Source: an uncultured Clostridia bacterium (lineage in GTDB: Bacteria > Bacillota > Clostridia > TANB77 > CAG-508). From it: a DNA stretch of 64,000 bases. Every line of letters starts with the position of its first letter. Position 1 is the first letter of the stretch. The translations under genes and the position numbers were made by a program. Shown here one piece after another: positions 9,743 through 18,462 of this stretch. The stretch is taken from contig CAQDYY010000001.1 of NCBI GenBank assembly GCA_948777935.1, forward strand, positions 124,001 through 188,000, given 5' to 3'. The notes under the pieces are model-generated. The model had not been told where the DNA came from. It searched no databases and worked only from the letters and a program-made list of their open reading frames with translations.

Positions 9743-10495
9743 ATGTATAAATTTTTTATAAAAAAAGATCAAATAAAAGAAAGTAAAGTTCAAATTATAA
9801 AAGAGGATGTAAACCATATTAAAAATGTACTTAGATTGCAAAATGGTGATAATATACAGGTTTGCAATATAGATACCACAAAAACATATATTACAAAAAT
9901 TACAGAAGTACAAACTAACAGCATTATTGCAGAGATTATTGAAGAATGTACAGATACTACAGAAAGCAATATTTCTATACATATTTTTCAAGGCTTACCA
10001 AAACAAGAAAAAATGGAACAAATCATACAAAAAGCTACAGAAATAGGTGTAACAGATATTACACCTGTAAAAATGGAAAGATGTGTTGTAAAATTAGATG
10101 AAAAAACTGCCTATAAAAAAATAGAAAGATGGCAAAAAATTGCTGAAGTTGCAGCAAAACAAAGTAAACGTGATAGAATTCCAACGATACATTCTTGCAT
10201 AAATTTTAAAAATTTATATGAAATATTAAAAAAATATGATATAGTAATTGTTGCATATGAAGAAGAAAAGCAGTCAAACATAAAACAAGTTCTAAAAGAT
10301 GCAAAACAAAATAATAGTAAAGAAATAGCAATTATTATAGGCCCAGAAGGAGGAATAGCAAAAGAGGAAATAGAATTTTTAATTACAATACAAAATCTTA
10401 AAACAGTAACTTTAGGAAAGCGAATACTAAGAACAGAAACAGCACCAGTAGTTTTGGTAAGTTGTATTATGTATGAATTTGATGAAATGGAATAG
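9743..10495 (+). CDS. rsmE: 16S rRNA m3U1498 methyltransferase
   Basis: This 250-residue SPOUT-family enzyme methylates N3 of U1498 in 16S rRNA using SAM. It has an N-terminal PUA-like domain (residues about 1-70). The trefoil-knot motifs IIGPEGG and LGKRILRTETAP near the C-terminus identify it. It starts an operon with the 10506 membrane protein and yicC. No CGG is present. Confidence 0.93.
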   Translation: MYKFFIKKDQIKESKVQIIKEDVNHIKNVLRLQNGDNIQVCNIDTTKTYITKITEVQTNSIIAEIIEECTDTTESNISIHIFQGLPKQEKMEQIIQKATEIGVTDITPVKMERCVVKLDEKTAYKKIERWQKIAEVAAKQSKRDRIPTIHSCINFKNLYEILKKYDIVIVAYEEEKQSNIKQVLKDAKQNNSKEIAIIIGPEGGIAKEEIEFLITIQNLKTVTLGKRILRTETAPVVLVSCIMYEFDEME

Positions 10496-10505
10496 GTGAA
10501 TATAT

Positions 10506-10991
10506 ATGGAAAATAAAGGTATGGAACAATTAGAAAAAGATATGATGAATAAAAAACATATACCAAAAGAAGAAGAAGACAAAATTCATAAAAAGATGTT
10601 TGAAAATATATTAATAGCTGATATATTAATGGCATTTTTATATTTAGTTAGTTTAGGTGCATTAAATATAGAAACATCAGTATTTATAAAAGATTTACAA
10701 GTATTTAGCATAAGTTTTATTATATTTACAATTATTTTATTTGAAATTAGCTATAAAAAAGAAAATGGAAAACTAGCAATTAATGGGGTAGAAAGTTTTG
10801 CTTTTTCAGTATGTATACTATCTTCAATATATGTATATACAATGCATATGAAAGACTTTGATTTATATATAGCATTAGTAGCATATACTTTTTCAATATA
10901 TTACATTATAAAAGCAATTATAATTAGTAAAAAAATGAAAAAACAATATGTTCAAAGCTTAAGTGATATAGAAGAAATAATAAAGAAATGA
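10506..10991 (+). CDS. Four-helix membrane protein of unknown function
   Basis: This 161-residue protein has a charged N-terminal tail (about 40 residues) and four predicted membrane helices (about 40-60, 68-88, 95-115 and 118-140). It ends in a short cytoplasmic helix. I recognise no family. It sits 10 bases after rsmE and 10 bases before yicC, so it is surely in the same operon. Confidence 0.75.
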   Translation: MENKGMEQLEKDMMNKKHIPKEEEDKIHKKMFENILIADILMAFLYLVSLGALNIETSVFIKDLQVFSISFIIFTIILFEISYKKENGKLAINGVESFAFSVCILSSIYVYTMHMKDFDLYIALVAYTFSIYYIIKAIIISKKMKKQYVQSLSDIEEIIKK

Positions 10992-11001
10992 GGAAATAAA
11001 C

Positions 11002-11874
11002 ATGAAAAGTATGACAGGTTTTGGAAGAGCTAAGTTTGAAAATGATGGAAGAATGTATAATATCGAAATAAAATCTGTAAACCATAGGTATTGTGATATT
11101 AGTGTAAAATTACCAAGAAGCATAAGTTATTTAGAAGAAAAAATAAAAAAAGAAATGATTTCAAATATATCAAGAGGAAAAGTTGATATATTAGTTACTT
11201 TTGAAAATAATAGTGCAAAAGGAAAAAATATAAAAATTAATAAGGAACTTGCTAGAATTTATATTGAAGAATTAAAACAATTAGCAAATGAAAATGGTAT
11301 TAATGATAATATACCAGTAACAGAAATTTCAAAATTTCCAGAAGTATTAGTTATTGAAAATGTAGAAGATGAAGAAATAATATGGAAAGAAGTAAAAAAC
11401 TGTCTAGAAGAAGCAATAAATAACTTTATAATAATGCGTACACAAGAAGGAAATAAAATAAAAGAAGATTTAGAAGCTAGATTAAATGAGATAAAACAAA
11501 AAGTTTCAAAAATTTCTACATATTCTACTGGACTTGTAGAAGAATATGTAGTAAAATTAGAAACAAGAATAAAAGAAATTCTAAAAACGGATATTGTAGA
11601 CAAGGAAAGATTAAACCAAGAAATTGTTATATATGCAGATAAATGCTCTGTTGAAGAAGAGCTAACAAGATTAGAAAGTCATATTACACAATTTAAAAAA
11701 ATACTAAAAGAAGATATTCCAGTGGGTAAAAAGATAGATTTTCTAATTCAGGAAATGAACAGAGAAATAAATACTATTGGTTCAAAATCTGGTAGTTTAG
11801 ACATTACAAATTTAGTAATAGAAACTAAAACTGAATTAGAAGATATTCGTGAACAAATTCAAAATATTGAATAA
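11002..11874 (+). CDS. yicC: YicC-type endoribonuclease
   Basis: This 290-residue YicC/YloC family protein belongs to a family with endoribonuclease activity toward structured RNA. The N-terminal signature MKSMTGFGRA and the C-terminal REINTIGSKS are both present. The long central region is helical. The order yicC-remA-rpoZ is the usual one in Bacillota, though here gmk is missing from its normal place between remA and rpoZ. Confidence 0.9.
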   Translation: MKSMTGFGRAKFENDGRMYNIEIKSVNHRYCDISVKLPRSISYLEEKIKKEMISNISRGKVDILVTFENNSAKGKNIKINKELARIYIEELKQLANENGINDNIPVTEISKFPEVLVIENVEDEEIIWKEVKNCLEEAINNFIIMRTQEGNKIKEDLEARLNEIKQKVSKISTYSTGLVEEYVVKLETRIKEILKTDIVDKERLNQEIVIYADKCSVEEELTRLESHITQFKKILKEDIPVGKKIDFLIQEMNREINTIGSKSGSLDITNLVIETKTELEDIREQIQNIE

Positions 11875-11886
11875 GGAGAATGTTAT

Positions 11887-12144
11887 ATGCAATTAATTAA
11901 CATAGGATTTGGAAATATTGTTTCAGCAAACCGAATTATAGCAATTGTAAGCCCAGAATCAGCACCAATCAAAAGAATGGTACAAGAAGCAAAAGATGCA
12001 AAAACAGCTGTAGATGCAACATATGGAAGGCGTACAAGAGCAGTTGTAATTATGGATTCTGGACATATTATATTATCAGCAGTTCAACCAGAAACAGTTG
12101 CAGGAAGGCTTGAAAAAGACGACAAAGAAGAAATAGATGAATAA
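11887..12144 (+). CDS. remA: Extracellular matrix regulator RemA family (DUF370)
   Basis: This 85-residue DUF370 protein is related to Bacillus RemA, a DNA-binding regulator of matrix and osmoprotection genes. The typical start INIGFGNIV, the middle RTRAVVIMDSGHIILSAVQPET, and the length all match. It is 12 bases after yicC. Its target in this organism is unknown. Confidence 0.9.
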   Translation: MQLINIGFGNIVSANRIIAIVSPESAPIKRMVQEAKDAKTAVDATYGRRTRAVVIMDSGHIILSAVQPETVAGRLEKDDKEEIDE

Positions 12145-12162
12145 GAAAAGGGGTAGATTAAA

Positions 12163-12363
12163 ATGATGGTAAAACCAAGTGTTACCGATTTATTAAAAAA
12201 AGTAGACAATCAATTTGAATTAGTTGTTATGACAGCAAAAAGAGCAAGACAATTATCTAAAGGGGATAAACCACTAACTACTACAGAAGAAGCATCTAAT
12301 GTAACATTAGCTGCAGACGAAATTGCAGAAGGAAAGGTGATAATATGCGAGGAAGAAGAATAG
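12163..12363 (+). CDS. rpoZ: RNA polymerase omega subunit
   Basis: This 66-residue omega subunit supports assembly of RNA polymerase. Family features are the opening KPSVTDLLKKVDNQFELVVM and the following AKRARQL. It overlaps the next gene by 19 bases. Two consecutive ATG codons are possible starts; the first is given. Confidence 0.9.
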   Translation: MMVKPSVTDLLKKVDNQFELVVMTAKRARQLSKGDKPLTTTEEASNVTLAADEIAEGKVIICEEEE

Positions 12364-12921
12364 AAAAAAAGCATATTATTACAATAGCTGGTGACCATGC
12401 AAGTGGACAGGGTACATTATCAAACAAGTTAAAAGAAAAGTTAGGATATGAAATATATCGTAATGGTCAATATGTACGAAAGCTTGCAAGTGATAAAGGC
12501 ATGACAATTAGTGAATTTCAAGTATACTTAGATGAACACCCAGAACTAGATAGAGAAATTGAAAAAAGTGCAACAATATATGCAGATAACCATGATAATT
12601 TAATTATTGATGCAAAGTTACGGATGGTATGCTGTGCCAGAATCTTTTAAAGTTTATTTAAAAGTAGATATAGAAGTTGCAGTGGAAAGAGCTTTTAATG
12701 ATGGAGCTAGAAAAGATACAGAACCATATTCTTCAAAAGATGAGGCAAGAGAGAAAATTTTATATAGACATAAAGAAGAAACTAGCCGTTGGATAGATAC
12801 ATATGGTGTAAATCGAGATGATATGTCAAACTATAATTTAGTAATAGATACTACTAATTTGTCTCCAGAAGAAATTTGCAATAAAGTAATTACAGAATAT
12901 AAAAATTGGCTAGAAAATTAA
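12345..12921 (+). CDS. Cytidylate-kinase-like protein (CGG-recoded)
   Basis: This 191-residue P-loop kinase of the archaeal-type (AAA) cytidylate kinase group sits where gmk or another NMP kinase is often found. The P-loop region GDHASGQGT (residues 16-24) lacks the usual Walker lysine, so the activity is uncertain. The zero frame stops shortly after residue 92. Skipping C of CGG at 12621 joins IIDAKL to GWYAVPESFKVYLKVD, continuing the fold through a second acidic segment and an arginine-rich lid. The start ATG overlaps rpoZ and has GGAAAGGTG upstream. Confidence 0.8.
12621..12623 (+). other. CGG +1 recoding site in cmk-like gene
   Basis: TTA CGG A is read as Leu then Gly93 (GGA), giving the family-typical Gly-Trp after the Ile-Asp-Ala strand. 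Confidence 0.88.
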
Positions 12922-12929
12922 TGTATAAA

Positions 12930-13089
12930 GAATATGTAGTAATATAAAATTAAAAATTCCGTTCTCCAAGGCGTTTTAGTATAATTGGTTTTAACAACAT
13001 TTGAAACATACTATAATTTGAGAAAAAGAAATATGACGCCTTTGGCTAACAGGTCGAACTCGTTTTTAATTTTATATTACTACATATTC
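12930..13089. repeat. 160-bp foldback element with 27-bp perfect terminal inverted repeats
   Basis: GAATATGTAGTAATATAAAA at 12930 begins a 27-bp arm (12930-12956) whose exact complement ends at 13089 (13063-13089). Inner arms CCAAGGCGT and ACGCCTTTGG, and TAGTATAAT and ATACTATAA, also pair, so the whole element can fold into one long hairpin. It has no ORF. It resembles a MITE, or a structured RNA upstream of the TetR gene. Confidence 0.8.
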
Positions 13090-13118
13090 AAGAAATTTAT
13101 TATACGATAGGTGAGGCT

Positions 13119-13690
13119 ATGAATAAAACGAAAAGAAAAATATTTGAAACTTCTATGAAATTATTTGCTAAAAAAGGATATGATGCAACAAGCATTGAAG
13201 AAATAACAGCAACAGTAGGTGTAGCCAAAGGAACACTATACTATCATTTTTCGAGCAAAGAGGAAATTTTTAATTTCTTAGTAGAAGAAGGAATGAAATT
13301 ATTAAAAAATAGTATTGACATTAAAACTTCAAAATTAGATAATACAATAGATAAATTAAGAGCAATTATCCTAATCCAAATAAAAATAATTACAAAATAT
13401 GAAGATTTCATGACCATTGTTCTTAGCCAAATTTGGGGACATGAACAAAGAAACATTATGTGTAAGGACAAAGTAATACAATATATAAAAACAATTGAAG
13501 ATATTATAGCAGAAGGAATAGAAAAAGATGAAATTATACGGGGGTGATCCAGAAATTATTGCATCACGGAATATTTGGTTTAACATGCTCTAGTTTAATT
13601 TATAAAATGAAAATAAAAGAAGAAATGGACATACCCAAGTTATATAAGGAGTTTGACAATTCTATTTTAAAAGGTTTAGTAAAAAAATAA
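13119..13690 (+). CDS. TetR/AcrR transcriptional regulator (two CGG shifts)
   Basis: This is a TetR-family repressor with an N-terminal helix-turn-helix (IEEITATVGVAKGTLYYHFSSKEEIF). The zero frame stops after 142 residues. Two in-frame CGG codons only 28 bases apart (13539 and 13567) each need one skipped C. The product then reads DEIIGGDPEIIASGIFGLTC and ends at 13690, giving 189 residues, a normal TetR length. Ligand and target are unknown; no efflux gene is adjacent. Confidence 0.85.
13539..13541 (+). other. CGG +1 recoding site 1 in TetR gene
   Basis: ATA CGG G is read as Ile then Gly141 (GGG). The zero frame stops two codons later (TGA). It is the only CGGG site among the 15. Confidence 0.82.
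13567..13569 (+). other. CGG +1 recoding site 2 in TetR gene
   Basis: TCA CGG A is read as Ser then Gly150 (GGA). It is in frame only if the first shift has occurred. Confidence 0.82.
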
Positions 13691-13851
13691 AAAAAATTGC
13701 AAAATAATGTTGACTTTTATATAAAAGTTGTAATAGAATTGTACTGAAATGAAATATAAATTTTTTTAAATCCTATTGTAGTTTTTTTAAAAGAAGTTGT
13801 ATAATTTAAAAATGTAGAATAAATACGTAGGACAAAGGAGGGAGGTTTACA

Positions 13852-14763
13852 ATGTCAAAGACAGGCATAGTAAACGTAAGAATGATAATTACGCAAGAAA
13901 AAATCTTATCTAACATAGATAAGGTAGAAAAATTAATTAATCCAAATAGTAAGAAACAAATAGTACAGTTAGACGAAGACTCTTACTTTAAGGATTTAAT
14001 TGAATCAATTAAAACATATTTAATCGAATATCCAAAAAAGAAGAACTTTCCAAAAGAAGTATATAAAGCTGCTTATGGATTAGTAGAATATGCTACAAAT
14101 CAATTTGAAGAAAATACAAAACAAATTGAAGATTTAATACGTCAAAGAGAAAAAAATATTATTCTTTCTGGAGAATTAAAAGGATTATTAGAATTTGTTG
14201 AAAATAAAGATAATGATTGGAAACCACAAGTAAAAGCAGCTGGAACAAAATTTGGAGAAGACATTACTGATGCCTTAAGCATTATAGGAAGAGCAAGAGG
14301 AAAAAATTCTCATAATTATGATGATGCTGTAAAACTAATTCAAGCAAGAATTAGTAACTTGGAATCTAATCTACATATAGAAATTGATATGGAAAGAATA
14401 GAAGATCGTTCAAAAGCATTAAGCTATATAGGTATTGAAGTTGCAGATGCATTAAAAGTAATACCTGTCCCAGTAGACTATGATACTACAGAAGAGACAT
14501 CTAATGTTGTAGAAGAAAAACAAGCTATTGTAGAAGAAAAAATAGAAGAAAAACAACAAGTAAAAGAAAATGTAGTAGCAGCAGTAGAACAAGAAGAAGT
14601 TCCAGAAGAGCAAATATCTTATATAGCAGATACACAAGTTGAAGTAAAACCATCTCTATGGGAAAGAGTAAAAGCAAGCAAACTTGTAAGAGCATTTGGA
14701 TATGTATTCAAAATAAAATCTATAATGGATACACAAGCACTTCCAGAAGGAAGAGGAGAATAA
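13852..14763 (+). CDS. Hypothetical helical protein
   Basis: I recognise no family for this 303-residue soluble protein. The first 200 residues are helix-rich. A low-complexity, Glu/Val/Gln-rich linker follows (about 205-255), then a basic C-terminal helix (SLWERVKASKLVRAFGYVFK). AGGAGGG precedes the ATG. It is followed by its own terminator, so it is probably monocistronic. Confidence 0.7.
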   Translation: MSKTGIVNVRMIITQEKILSNIDKVEKLINPNSKKQIVQLDEDSYFKDLIESIKTYLIEYPKKKNFPKEVYKAAYGLVEYATNQFEENTKQIEDLIRQREKNIILSGELKGLLEFVENKDNDWKPQVKAAGTKFGEDITDALSIIGRARGKNSHNYDDAVKLIQARISNLESNLHIEIDMERIEDRSKALSYIGIEVADALKVIPVPVDYDTTEETSNVVEEKQAIVEEKIEEKQQVKENVVAAVEQEEVPEEQISYIADTQVEVKPSLWERVKASKLVRAFGYVFKIKSIMDTQALPEGRGE

Positions 14764-14769
14764 AAAATA

Positions 14770-14804
14770 AAAGAAGAAATGTAAAAATATTTCTTCTTTT
14801 TTGT
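14770..14804 (+). terminator. Terminator after the 13852 gene
   Basis: The stem AAAAGAAGAAAT / ATTTCTTCTTTT is followed by T-rich sequence. Confidence 0.8.
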
Positions 14805-14860
14805 TGAAAAAAATGTACTTATTTGATATAGTTAGAAAAACAAATATTGGAGGAATTAAT

Positions 14861-15529
14861 ATGAGAATTGTAGAACCATGGATAAAAGTAGAAAAATTTG
14901 ACGGAAAAGAAATTATGAGAAGAATAGAAAGAGCTTGCAGAACTTGTTACCGTTCTGAAGATAAAATTACAGATGAAAGCTATAAAAATTTATTAAAAAA
15001 TTGCATTAACCGTGGGCATGAATCTGTATTAGAACATGAAAAAGTAACAGTTAGAATTTATAATGATATTGGTTCATATAAAGACTTAACAAGACATCGT
15101 TTTGCTAGTTTTTCAATTGAATCTACAAGATATTGTAGTTATGATAAAGATAAATATGGAAATGAAATTTCTTTTATAAATCCAATTTATATAGAAGATA
15201 AAGAAGTATATGAAACATGGAAAAAAACAATGCAAGAAATAGAAAATGGTTATAAAAAAATGAAAGAATTAGGTGCTACTACTGATATGTGTAGAGATGT
15301 ATTACCACATTCAACAGCAGCAGAATATACAATGACAGCAAATATTAGAGAATGGAAACATATCTTTAGTTTAAGAGCAAACAACCATGTTCATCCATCA
15401 ATTCGTCAAGTAATGATACCATTATTAAAATATTTTAAAGAACAAATGCCAGAAATATTTGATGAAATACCATATGATGAAGACTTTAAACCAGAATATT
15501 ATGCAAAACTATCTGTAGAAGAGTTTTAA
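14861..15529 (+). CDS. thyX: Flavin-dependent thymidylate synthase
   Basis: This 222-residue ThyX makes dTMP from dUMP using methylene-tetrahydrofolate, FAD and NADPH. The diagnostic motif RHRFASFSIESTRY begins at residue 78, and NNHVHPSIRQ marks the C-terminal dUMP-binding region. I chose the ATG at 14861 because GGAGG sits seven bases upstream; an ATG at 14801 lies inside the preceding terminator. Confidence 0.94.
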   Translation: MRIVEPWIKVEKFDGKEIMRRIERACRTCYRSEDKITDESYKNLLKNCINRGHESVLEHEKVTVRIYNDIGSYKDLTRHRFASFSIESTRYCSYDKDKYGNEISFINPIYIEDKEVYETWKKTMQEIENGYKKMKELGATTDMCRDVLPHSTAAEYTMTANIREWKHIFSLRANNHVHPSIRQVMIPLLKYFKEQMPEIFDEIPYDEDFKPEYYAKLSVEEF

Positions 15530-15578
15530 AAAATAATCATAAAAACCTCATTTCCTAATATAATGTAAGGACAAAGAG

Positions 15579-16514
15579 GTGAATAAAATTAATATAGTAT
15601 ATTTAAAGGAATTAGGTAATTTAGATGAAATTTTTGAAAAAGATTCTAAATTACCTATAATTTTAAAAACAATTATATTATTCTTAAAAAAGATTTTTTG
15701 CATAATTACTATAAATGAAGAAAAAGTATATATCTTACCATACAGTAATTTAGAAAGATTTAGTAAAATTAAACTGATTTTACTAACAAAACTTTTGCAG
15801 AAAATAAATGGAAGAGTAGTACTATCAAATTACTTAAATGAAAATAAAAAGCTAAAGAAAATGCTACAAAGTGCTAATGTCATAATAATAGAAGGCATGT
15901 TGTTATCAACTTATTTATTACCAGAGATAATAGAGTATATTTGTAATAAAATGAAGATAGAAAAGCAAAAGCAAGAAATTACTATACTAACAAAAAATAA
16001 AAATATAGGATTTAGGGATTTAGCAATAGAACTTGCGAAAACTGTAAAAAGAATACATATTGTTACAAATAGAGTAATGCAATTTGAAAACATAGAAAGG
16101 GATTTAGAGGGCATTTTAGGTGTAGGGTGTCAAATTACCAATAATAAAAGAAAAAGCCTGTTAAAATCAAAAATAGTAATAAATTTGGACTATTTAGAAG
16201 ATGAATTAAATGAATTTACAATAAATCCAAATGCTATTATAATAGATGTTATACAAAAGGTAAATATTAATACAAAGTTATTTTGTGGAATACATATTTA
16301 TGATTATGAAATAGGAACAGATACCCAAATAGAGCATAAAGAATTTGAAAAAAAGAAAGTACTAGAGGCAAAAATATTTGGAAAAAACTATAGTGGAGTT
16401 AGAGAGTCTATTAAAGAAGAGAACATAATTATTGAAAAATTATATGGAAAAAATGGTGAAATTAATGCTTTAGAATATGAAAATATAGCTAAAAAATTGC
16501 TTCAAAACACTTGA
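15579..16514 (+). CDS. Hypothetical protein with a Rossmann-like segment
   Basis: This 311-residue protein probably starts at GTG (15579), with AAGGA seven bases upstream. The N-terminal half is hydrophobic and basic. The middle (TILTKNKNIGFRDLAIELAK, then IHIVTN) has the alternation of a nucleotide-binding fold of the kind seen in dehydrogenase-like proteins, but I cannot name a family. It ends in TGA. It lies between thyX and greA. Confidence 0.65.
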   Translation: MNKINIVYLKELGNLDEIFEKDSKLPIILKTIILFLKKIFCIITINEEKVYILPYSNLERFSKIKLILLTKLLQKINGRVVLSNYLNENKKLKKMLQSANVIIIEGMLLSTYLLPEIIEYICNKMKIEKQKQEITILTKNKNIGFRDLAIELAKTVKRIHIVTNRVMQFENIERDLEGILGVGCQITNNKRKSLLKSKIVINLDYLEDELNEFTINPNAIIIDVIQKVNINTKLFCGIHIYDYEIGTDTQIEHKEFEKKKVLEAKIFGKNYSGVRESIKEENIIIEKLYGKNGEINALEYENIAKKLLQNT

Positions 16515-16539
16515 CAAAATCATTTTATTAGCTTAATAT
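16511..16539 (+). promoter_or_regulatory. Sigma-A promoter for greA
   Basis: TTGACA (16511-16516), 17 bases, then TAATAT (16534-16539). An overlapping TATAAT ends at 16542. Confidence 0.65.
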
Positions 16540-16592
16540 AATGTCAATGTAAAAATAAAATACAATTTTTACTAAGAGAGGAGACTTATTAC

Positions 16593-17069
16593 ATGGAAGA
16601 AAAAGAAGTGTTATTAACACAAGAAGGATATGATAATTTAGAAAAAGAAGTAGAATATTTAAGAACTGAGAAAAGAGCAGAAATAGCAGAGCGTATTAAA
16701 GTAGCATTAGGTTTTGGAGACTTATCTGAAAACTCAGAATATGATGAAGCAAAAAATGCACAAGCAGAAAATGAAACAAAAATAGCAAATTTAGAAGCAA
16801 AACTAAGATATGCAAAAATTATAGATGAATCTGAAATTGATACAAAGAGTGTTCAAGTAGGAAACACAGTTACAGTAAAAGACTTAGAATTCAACGAAGA
16901 AGAAGAATATACAATTGTTGGTTCAACAGAAGTAGATTTATCACAAAACAAGATTTCAAATGAATCTCCAATTGGAGCAGCATTACTAGGAGCAAAAAAA
17001 GGAGAAGAAATTGAAATAAAAGTTCCAGCAGGTATTGTTAAATATAAAATTATCGCAATAAAGAAATAG
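16593..17069 (+). CDS. greA: Transcription elongation factor GreA
   Basis: This 158-residue GreA stimulates RNA cleavage by backtracked RNA polymerase. The N-terminal coiled coil contains LTQEGYDNLEKEVEYL and the tip motif GDLSENSEYDEAK. The C-terminal FKBP-like domain follows (ESPIGAALLGAKKGEE). GAGAGGAG precedes the ATG. Confidence 0.95.
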   Translation: MEEKEVLLTQEGYDNLEKEVEYLRTEKRAEIAERIKVALGFGDLSENSEYDEAKNAQAENETKIANLEAKLRYAKIIDESEIDTKSVQVGNTVTVKDLEFNEEEEYTIVGSTEVDLSQNKISNESPIGAALLGAKKGEEIEIKVPAGIVKYKIIAIKK

Positions 17070-17073
17070 GAAA

Positions 17074-17099
17074 AAATGGGTCATGTTACTGACCCATTT
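17074..17099. terminator. Bidirectional hairpin between greA and the vanW-type gene
   Basis: The stem AAATGGGTCA / TGACCCATTT is shared by two convergent genes and contains the stop of the minus-strand gene. Confidence 0.75.
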
Positions 17100-17766
17100 C
17101 TACAATTCGTATATTTACACTTGATAAATCAGAATTAGCATAAATTTTTATATCACTACCAGTATTGTTCTTAAACTTAAAGTCAACACTACCATAAGAA
17201 ACAGTTGCATCTTTATCTTTTGCAACATAATGAACAGGCTTTACATGCGCATGCCTTTCAGTAACTTTTAATTCAGGAATTTGTAATACGACATTATAAA
17301 GAGTACTGCTTACCTGACAGTTTCCACCACCTAATGTTTTAACGGTATTTCCATCTTTATCAAAAGAATCAGCTTCTTCGTAACCTCTATCAGCAGTAGG
17401 CTTACCTACAGTTTGACAGAAAGAAAAGGTTTCACCATTTTTTACAATAGTTTCGTTTAAGGTAGATGTAGTAATTCCAATATTTCGGCTTCTTGGTGTA
17501 TTTTTACCACCAAGTTTAGTAGAAAAAGAAGCAAGGTCTTGCTCGGGTGCAGGCTCATTTGTTTGTTCATGTGCTCCTAAATGGATTTCATTTTGTACGG
17601 TATTTTTAGAAGAATCAGTATTTTCTAAAGTTATATTAGCATTAAGCTTTGCAGCTCTTGCACTATCATCGTGAGAAACATTCTTATTTTCATCATTATT
17701 AGAACAACCAGTAAAAGCAAAAAGTGTAAATATAGTAATAATTATAAAATATATAGATTTTTTCAT
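17086..17766 (-). CDS. VanW-like lipoprotein
   Basis: This 226-residue exported protein has a lipoprotein signal (hydrophobic residues 4-19, lipobox FTGC, Cys about 21) and a VanW domain. Family motifs visible are NIGITTSTLN, NGETFSFCQTVG, GGGNCQVSSTLYN and the HAHVKPVHYV stretch. VanW domains occur in cell-wall-associated proteins, but their function is not defined. An AGGAGG-like site precedes the ATG. Confidence 0.85.
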   Translation of the reverse strand: MKKSIYFIIITIFTLFAFTGCSNNDENKNVSHDDSARAAKLNANITLENTDSSKNTVQNEIHLGAHEQTNEPAPEQDLASFSTKLGGKNTPRSRNIGITTSTLNETIVKNGETFSFCQTVGKPTADRGYEEADSFDKDGNTVKTLGGGNCQVSSTLYNVVLQIPELKVTERHAHVKPVHYVAKDKDATVSYGSVDFKFKNNTGSDIKIYANSDLSSVNIRIVEMGQ

Positions 17767-17825
17767 TTAAAACCTCCAAATAAAATATAGAATAATTTAT
17801 ATTGTAACCAAAAAAACGAATAATA

Positions 17826-17853
17826 TTGACAAAACGTGAAAATATAGTATAAT
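17826..17853 (+). promoter_or_regulatory. Promoter for the small membrane protein
   Basis: TTGACA (17826-17831), 16 bases, then TATAAT (17848-17853). Confidence 0.75.
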
Positions 17854-17887
17854 TAATATTAGAGTTATAAAAACGGAGGAAAAATAT

Positions 17888-18043
17888 ATGGCAGCTAGAA
17901 TTTGGAAAAAAGTTTTGTTTGTTATTTTAATTATTGCATGTTTGTTTAATATTGTGTCTAAATTAGTAAAGAAAATGCCACTAAAAGAAGAATTACAAAT
18001 GTCTGCACAATATATGTTTAATAAAGAAAATAAAGAAAAATAA
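17888..18043 (+). CDS. Small single-helix membrane protein
   Basis: This 51-residue protein has a basic start (MAARIWKKV), one hydrophobic helix (about 9-25) and a charged tail. GGAGGA lies eight bases before the ATG and a strong promoter lies upstream, which supports it as a real gene. It resembles small membrane proteins of unknown function; I assign no role. Confidence 0.7.
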   Translation: MAARIWKKVLFVILIIACLFNIVSKLVKKMPLKEELQMSAQYMFNKENKEK

Positions 18044-18136
18044 AAAAAGTACCAATATATGGTTGAAATAAATTTCAAAATATGTTAAGATATTGGTTGG
18101 AAATTTATATTACGATTAGAAAGAGGTGAATACAAG

Positions 18137-18337
18137 ATGAAAGAAGGATTACATCCAGAATTTACAGAAACAACAATCACATGTGCATGTGGAAATGTTT
18201 TTACAACAAAATCAACAAAAAAAGATATAAAAGTAGATGTTTGCTCAAAATGTCATCCATTTTGGACAGGTAACTTAAAACTAAATACAACAGGTGGTAG
18301 AGCAGATAAATTCAAAAAGAAATACGGAATTGAATAA
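18137..18337 (+). CDS. rpmE: 50S ribosomal protein L31
   Basis: This 66-residue L31 has the opening MKEGLHPEF and zinc-binding cysteines in CACGN and CSKCHPFWTG, so it is the zinc-containing type. AGAGGTG precedes the ATG. It is followed by a hairpin and T run. Confidence 0.95.
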   Translation: MKEGLHPEFTETTITCACGNVFTTKSTKKDIKVDVCSKCHPFWTGNLKLNTTGGRADKFKKKYGIE

Positions 18338-18351
18338 AATTGTTTTGGGGA

Positions 18352-18378
18352 GATGTATAAACATCTCTTTTTTGTTTC
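18352..18378 (+). terminator. Terminator after rpmE
   Basis: The stem GAGATGT / ACATCTC with ATAA loop is followed by six T. Confidence 0.85.
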
Positions 18379-18462
18379 TATTATTTTTCTTTATATTTTC
18401 CCACTAAACAAAAAAAGTATGATATAATAAGCACGAAATTATAAAAGAAATAGGAGAATAGC

